NCBI GenBank assembly: GCA_030430075.1 | Contig: JAUIGN010000035.1 | Coordinates: 1-64,000, forward strand | Direction of reading: 5' to 3' | DNA length: 64,000 nt | Origin: a bacterium | GTDB taxonomy: Bacteria > Planctomycetota > Planctomycetia > Pirellulales > Pirellulaceae | Shown: one piece after another, positions 59,627 through 64,000 of the stretch | Layout of the letters: each line of letters begins with the position of its first letter | Position numbering within the stretch: position 1 is the stretch's first letter | Notes under the pieces: generated by a model | Told to the model about the DNA's origin: nothing | The model's input: only the letters and a program-made list of their open reading frames with translations | Database searches by the model: none | Translations under genes and position numbers: made by a program

Positions 59627-60089
59627 AAGTCTATCGGGTAAGAGGAGGAACCGCTCGAAGAGAGAATGCGGCGCCGAAGCTCAGTACGCCGCAAGCCGGA
59701 CCGATCCGCAAGATGAATGGCCGGTAGATCGACCGCGGGACGGCGCCGGAAGCTGAGGCGGAATGGCCGGCGCGATGATTGGCTTTCGCCGCGGCGGCGG
59801 CATGACGACCGAGGGGAGAGCGAATTTGGCATGTCGTCCGTTGGTCTTCAGTTTACCGTTGCGGCACTGGCCAGCACACGGAATGCCCGCGTTCCGGCGC
59901 GCCACAACAAGGCAAGACGATCTGCAAACTGGCCCGCTTCCTGCTGTTCTCAAAGTAAGTCAGCGTCGCCAGGGCTCAGCATCGAACCGCATCGACGCCA
60001 TGCCGGGTGACTGCTCGATACAGTACTGCTCGACTGGGAATTCGTCAACGTTCTTCACCACGTCGGTGAGTTCCCGGACGGGAAGGCGC
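59627..60089. other. 463-bp upstream region of the giant gene
   Basis: No gene is supported here. It must hold the giant gene's promoter, as both flanking genes are on the minus strand. On the minus strand the last 40 bases before the ATG are pyrimidine-rich and lack a Shine-Dalgarno. A 7-bp inverted repeat (GCGCCGG/CCGGCGC, 59743-59773) lies about 120 bases upstream of the start. I found no sigma-54-type site. Confidence 0.5.
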
Positions 60090-61580
60090 TTATCCCTTTT
60101 TCTCACGTGCGGAGGCCAGCAGCGGCTGGATGACCTGCCCGGCGACGTCGGTCAGGCGATGGTCGCGGCCCTGGTGGCGATAGGTGAGTTGCTTGTGGTC
60201 GATGCCCAGGCAATGCAGGATGGTCGCCTGCAAATCGTGGATGTGCATCGCACCGGCCGCGACGTTGTAGGAAAAATCGTCGGTCCGGCCGTAGGTCATC
60301 CCGGCACGCACGCCACCGCCTGCGAGCCAGATGCTGAAGCAGCCGGGATGATGGTCGCGCCCCCAATCCGTGCCCGAAAGTGATCCTTGGCAGAACACGG
60401 TGCGACCGAACTCGCCGGCCCAGACAACCAACGTATCTTTCAGCAGGCCGCGTTGCTTGAGGTCGCGGACCAGCGCGGCCGCACCTTGATCGGTCTCCAG
60501 GCACTTGGCGGGAAGCCGCCCATTAATCCGCGTGTGGTGGTCCCAGCCGCGGTGATACAATTGGACGAACCGCACACCGCGTTCCACCAACCGGCGAGCC
60601 TGCAGGCAATTCGCCGCGAACGTCCCCGGCTTCCTCGCGTCCGCTCCGTAAAGCTTGAAAACGTGTTCCGGCTCCTGCGACAAATCGACCAGTTCCGGGA
60701 CAGACGACTGCATGCGATGCGCCAACTCGAATTGGGCGATCCGGGTTTGAATCTCCGGGTCGCCCGCCTGCTGGAATTGAAGCTGGTTGAGGGCGGCCAG
60801 ACCGTCCAGCATGGCACGCCGTGCCGCGCCGTCGACACCGGGCGGGTTGGAGAGGAAGAGCACCGGGTCGCGTCCACTCCGGAGGCGCACACCCTGGTGT
60901 TTCGACGGCAAGAAGCCGGCGCTCCACAGCCGGTTGAAGAGCGGCTGGTCGCCCGCAGCGCCGCCGGAAATCGAGACCACATAGGTGGGAAGGTTTTCGT
61001 TGGCGCTGCCCAACCCGTAACTCGACCAGGCCCCCATGCTGGGACGTCCCGGCTGTTGGAATCCCGTTTGTAACAGGGTGATTGCCGGGTCATGGTTGAT
61101 CGCATCGGTGGTCATCGAACGGACCACGCAGAGGTCGTCCACGACGCCCGCCGTGTACGGCAGCAACTCGCTCAATTCAATTCCCGCCGCGCCGTGCCGG
61201 GCAAAGGCGAACGGCGAGGCGGTCAACGGTTTGCTGGACTGCTCCGAAGTCATCGTGGTCAACCGTTGTCCGCCGCGCACGGACTCGGGCAGCTCTTCGC
61301 CGTGGCGTTGGCGGACGACCGGTTTGGGATCGAAGAGGTCGAGCTGTGATGGGGCGCCCGATTGGTGTAAGAAAATGACGCGCCGGGCCTTCGGCCTGAA
61401 GTGGGGCACGCCCGGCTGACCGGAGCTCATGGCATCCGCCGCCGTCACTTCCGCATGGCTGCGAGCCGGCTGCAACAAGCTGGCCAGTGCCGCGGCGCCC
61501 AACCCGAGACTTGCCCGGCCAAGAAAGTACCGGCGGCTGAAGTGGTCGGCGGTGGTGCGAGGTTCGACTGCGGAGATCAT
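60090..61580 (-). CDS. DUF1501 family protein with Tat signal
   Basis: The product has 496 aa, the usual size for this planctomycete-enriched family, which belongs to the alkaline-phosphatase/sulfatase-like fold group. The Tat motif SRRYFLG (15-21) precedes a hydrophobic run (LGLGAAALASLLQPA), so the folded protein is exported. Family features visible are VIFLHQSGAPSQLDLFDPKP, VVRSMTTDAINHDPA, QLYHRGWDHHTRI, VVWAGEFGRT and DHHPGCFSIWLAGGG. The ATG at 61580 lies 5 nt after the stop of the DUF1553 gene, so the two are co-transcribed and probably co-translated. This pair is conserved in planctomycetes. The function is unknown; a role in degrading complex extracellular substrates has been proposed. 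Confidence 0.95.
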   Translation of the reverse strand: MISAVEPRTTADHFSRRYFLGRASLGLGAAALASLLQPARSHAEVTAADAMSSGQPGVPHFRPKARRVIFLHQSGAPSQLDLFDPKPVVRQRHGEELPESVRGGQRLTTMTSEQSSKPLTASPFAFARHGAAGIELSELLPYTAGVVDDLCVVRSMTTDAINHDPAITLLQTGFQQPGRPSMGAWSSYGLGSANENLPTYVVSISGGAAGDQPLFNRLWSAGFLPSKHQGVRLRSGRDPVLFLSNPPGVDGAARRAMLDGLAALNQLQFQQAGDPEIQTRIAQFELAHRMQSSVPELVDLSQEPEHVFKLYGADARKPGTFAANCLQARRLVERGVRFVQLYHRGWDHHTRINGRLPAKCLETDQGAAALVRDLKQRGLLKDTLVVWAGEFGRTVFCQGSLSGTDWGRDHHPGCFSIWLAGGGVRAGMTYGRTDDFSYNVAAGAMHIHDLQATILHCLGIDHKQLTYRHQGRDHRLTDVAGQVIQPLLASAREKKG

Positions 61581-61585
61581 GGCTT

Positions 61586-64000
61586 TCAGTGGCTGGTAAT
61601 CGTTTCATCGAGGCAAAGCAGCAGATTGGCAACCATCGTCCAGGCCGCCAGCTCGGTTGCTTCCAGCGATGGGTTCCACGCCGAGTCACCGACCTGCAAC
61701 AACGAGCGGGCGGCCGCTTTGTCCGCAAGATAAAGTTGTCGCTGTTGCAGCAGGACTGCTCGTAGCACACTCGTTTCGGTCGATGACGGCCGGCGACCCG
61801 TCACGCAGCGGAACGTCCATGCCAGCCGTCGGTCGTCGCTTGATCCGCCGCGGATGAGCGCGCGTTCGGCCAGCTTGCGGGCCGCTTCCACCAGGGCCGT
61901 TTCATTCATCAGCGTTAGCGCTTCCAGGGGCGTGTTGGTCGGAGATCGCCGCGTCATGCAGACTTCACGGTTCGGTGCGCCGAGGGTGGCAAGCGCGGGG
62001 GACGGGACGCTCCGTTTCCAGAAGGTATAGAGGCTGCGTCGATACAGGTTGGCACCCCGATCCACCTGGTAGGTTTGCGCCGTAAACTCGTTGGCATCAT
62101 ACGACAGTTCTTCCCACAAGCCGGGCGGTTGATAAGGGAAGACGCTGGGCCCGCCCAGTTGTTCTTGCAGGAGGCCACTGACGGCTAACGCCTGATCGCG
62201 AATCATTTCGGCCGGCAGACGCGTCCGCGGGCCGCGGGCGAGCCACTGGTTGGAAGGGTCGCGACGCCACGCTGCCGCCGCCGCGTCGCTCGATTGACGG
62301 TAAGTGGCCGACGTGACGATCAAGCGATGGAGGTGCTTCGTGTTCCAGCCGCTGCGTATCAGTTCCGTTGCCAACCAGTCCAGCAGGCGGGGGTGGGACG
62401 GACGTTCACCGCGGGTCCCGAAATCTTCCGGCGTGCGGACCAGGCCCGTGCCGAAATGCACTTGCCAGATTCGGTTGGCAGCGACCCGTGCCGTCAGCGG
62501 ATGGCGTGGATCGACGAGCCAGCGTGCCAGCCCGAGCCGGTTGCGAGGAGCGTCATCCGCCAGGCGAAAGAAAAGCGCCGGCGTATCGGCGGTCACCCGT
62601 TCACCCGGCGTGTCGTAGAGCCCGTTCGTAAGGATGAACGTGGGACGCGGTAGTTCCGCATCCCGCATCACCATCGACGTGGGAATCGCCCGGTCGAGTT
62701 CGGACAACGCGCGTTCCGCCGCGGTGCGCCGAGCGATCAACGACCGGTAACGCCGGTCGTGGTGACGGAGAAAGTAGTCACGCAGTGCCGCCTGTTGCCG
62801 GCGCGAACGCCGGCCGACGCCCGTCGCCAGGATCTGGCCGATTGGGTCGCCGCCGGCCAGCACGCCGAGTTCGGTCTCGCTGAGCTGACGCGGATAGATT
62901 CGAATCTCGTCGAGCAGACCGCGGAACGGCCGGTGTTCCGGTCCCCCACCTATACAGAGCGGTGCGGCCGTGGCGATGGACCCCTGCAGGTCATCGTGGG
63001 TGGTGTCGAAGGGTTGCCGCACCCCACCGACGATGATCTGCAGGCCGTCGGCACGACCGGAACCGTCGTAGCTGACTGCCAGGTGCTGCCAGGCGTTACG
63101 CTGGACCGGCTCGGACGTGCGAATCTCGATCCGGCTCTTCGTCTGGTCGTTGGCGAGAATGACGACGACGCGGGATTTCTCCAGGCCGACTTCATAGCCT
63201 CGCCGCATCGGCCCGGTGTTGCGTTTGGCCAATACGGTCATCCGGTCGTTCGTGGTCGGATAGAGCCAGGCGGAGACCGTGAAGGGGGCATCGGCCGCGA
63301 GGTTCGATGCGTCCGCGGGCGTCCCGTTGGACTGCGGGCGGTGGTCGAATGTGACAAACGTCTCGCCCCCCAGGAGCAGTCCGTGCCCATATTTTGTCTT
63401 GGGCAAGTAAGTGCGGCCCGTGACCGACGGGCGGCGGCCGCTGACCTTCTCCAGCGTGGTGCCGTCAGTGACTTCGTCCAATGGCAAGTGAAACCGCATG
63501 TCGGTCGGCGGTTGGGCGGAGCGGGCGGTTGGGGCCAGCGATTGTTGCCAGGCGACCAGGTCCGCTTCGCAGCCGGCTTCGCGCTCGGCAAGCTGCCGGT
63601 CGCAGGCGGCCAGTTTGCGACGCAGTTCGTCGCGGCGGGCACGCTGGGCCGTCGATGGGGCGGGCACGAACGGCGCGGCGTTTCCTTGGTCGCCGTCGAT
63701 CCCTAACTCCGGCACCTGATTGAAGTACGCCAACAATTGGTAGAAGTCGCGCTGCGTGAAGGGGTCATACTTGTGATCGTGGCAGCGCGCGCATTGCAAG
63801 GTCTGGCCCAGCCAGACCGTCGCCGTCGTTACGGTCCGGTCCATGGCGTACTCCGTCAGGTACTCTTCGGCGAGCGCGCCGTTCTCGAAGTTGACCATGT
63901 TGTTCCGGTTAAAACCACTGGCGATGACCTGGGAGGGAGTGGCGTCAGGCAACAGGTCGCCGGCCAACTGTTCGATGGTGAACTGATCAAACGGCATGTT
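61586..64000 (-). CDS. DUF1549–LamG–DUF1553 protein (5' partial)
   Basis: The frame runs off the right window edge; the first codons seen read NMPFDQFTIEQLAGDLLP, the DUF1549 C-terminal part, so a PSCyt1-type cytochrome segment and the start are missing. Next come a CARCHDHKYDP motif (CxxCH, potential haem site typical of the family), a coiled helix, a LamG/concanavalin-like domain (about residues 165-370 of the visible part; FHLPLDEV, VSAWLYP, AVSYDG, LLDEIRIYPRQL), and DUF1553 (VAANRIWQVHFGTGLVRTPEDFG; SATYRQSS; LMNE). It is the upstream partner of the DUF1501 gene, 5 nt away. Probably periplasmic or cell-surface; substrate unknown. Confidence 0.95.
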   Translation of the reverse strand, partial: NMPFDQFTIEQLAGDLLPDATPSQVIASGFNRNNMVNFENGALAEEYLTEYAMDRTVTTATVWLGQTLQCARCHDHKYDPFTQRDFYQLLAYFNQVPELGIDGDQGNAAPFVPAPSTAQRARRDELRRKLAACDRQLAEREAGCEADLVAWQQSLAPTARSAQPPTDMRFHLPLDEVTDGTTLEKVSGRRPSVTGRTYLPKTKYGHGLLLGGETFVTFDHRPQSNGTPADASNLAADAPFTVSAWLYPTTNDRMTVLAKRNTGPMRRGYEVGLEKSRVVVILANDQTKSRIEIRTSEPVQRNAWQHLAVSYDGSGRADGLQIIVGGVRQPFDTTHDDLQGSIATAAPLCIGGGPEHRPFRGLLDEIRIYPRQLSETELGVLAGGDPIGQILATGVGRRSRRQQAALRDYFLRHHDRRYRSLIARRTAAERALSELDRAIPTSMVMRDAELPRPTFILTNGLYDTPGERVTADTPALFFRLADDAPRNRLGLARWLVDPRHPLTARVAANRIWQVHFGTGLVRTPEDFGTRGERPSHPRLLDWLATELIRSGWNTKHLHRLIVTSATYRQSSDAAAAAWRRDPSNQWLARGPRTRLPAEMIRDQALAVSGLLQEQLGGPSVFPYQPPGLWEELSYDANEFTAQTYQVDRGANLYRRSLYTFWKRSVPSPALATLGAPNREVCMTRRSPTNTPLEALTLMNETALVEAARKLAERALIRGGSSDDRRLAWTFRCVTGRRPSSTETSVLRAVLLQQRQLYLADKAAARSLLQVGDSAWNPSLEATELAAWTMVANLLLCLDETITSH

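Overview
The window looks like planctomycete chromosome, probably of the Pirellulales/Planctomycetales type. Four things point that way: a DUF1549–LamG–DUF1553 gene followed 5 nt later by a Tat-exported DUF1501 gene; an N-terminal LEPR-XLL-type export motif on a giant protein; a dockerin-like Ca-binding pair at that protein's C-terminus; and a dense set of multi-domain hybrid kinases beside a sigma-54 activator. The DNA is GC-rich throughout. I saw no tRNA, rRNA, IS element or CRISPR array.

Layout. 1-6287 (+): 3' part of a large secreted multidomain protein with a beta-helix end, golvesin-like, ASH-like and SdrD_B-like modules and a C-terminal HELGH metallopeptidase. 6502-21540: a signalling island. 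It holds hybrid kinase 1 with a catalytically dead half CheB domain (-), an NtrC-class sigma-54 activator (+), a 55-aa DUF1328 membrane protein (-), hybrid kinase 2 with HPt (-), a STAS-like protein (+), a CheB-CheR-PAS-kinase-REC fusion (+) and a CsrA-REC fusion (-). 22006-23223 (+): outer-membrane beta-barrel protein. 23301-23455: tandem 26/27-bp repeats. 23603-59626 (-): one uninterrupted 12,007-codon gene. 60090-64000 (-): the DUF1501 / DUF1549-DUF1553 operon, cut by the window end.

How it may work together. Two sigma-54 (-24/-12) promoters with exact GG-N10-GC spacing lie in front of the DUF1328 gene and the STAS-like gene, near the sigma-54 activator. The activator is divergent from hybrid kinase 1, so a local kinase -> NtrC-type regulator -> sigma-54 target circuit is plausible but inferred. 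The CsrA-REC protein could link phospho-signalling to post-transcriptional control. A perfect hairpin with GGA in its loop (15573-15598) is a possible RNA target. The giant protein joins an export motif, a DUF4347 domain with a His/Cys pair, many RTX-type Ca-binding blocks, at least 14 copies of a module I cannot name, an internal HELGH metallopeptidase domain and a dockerin-like end. It is probably an exported, calcium-structured, possibly self-processing surface protein.

Domain boundaries inside the large proteins are estimates from reading the translation. Family names come from motif recognition, not from a search.
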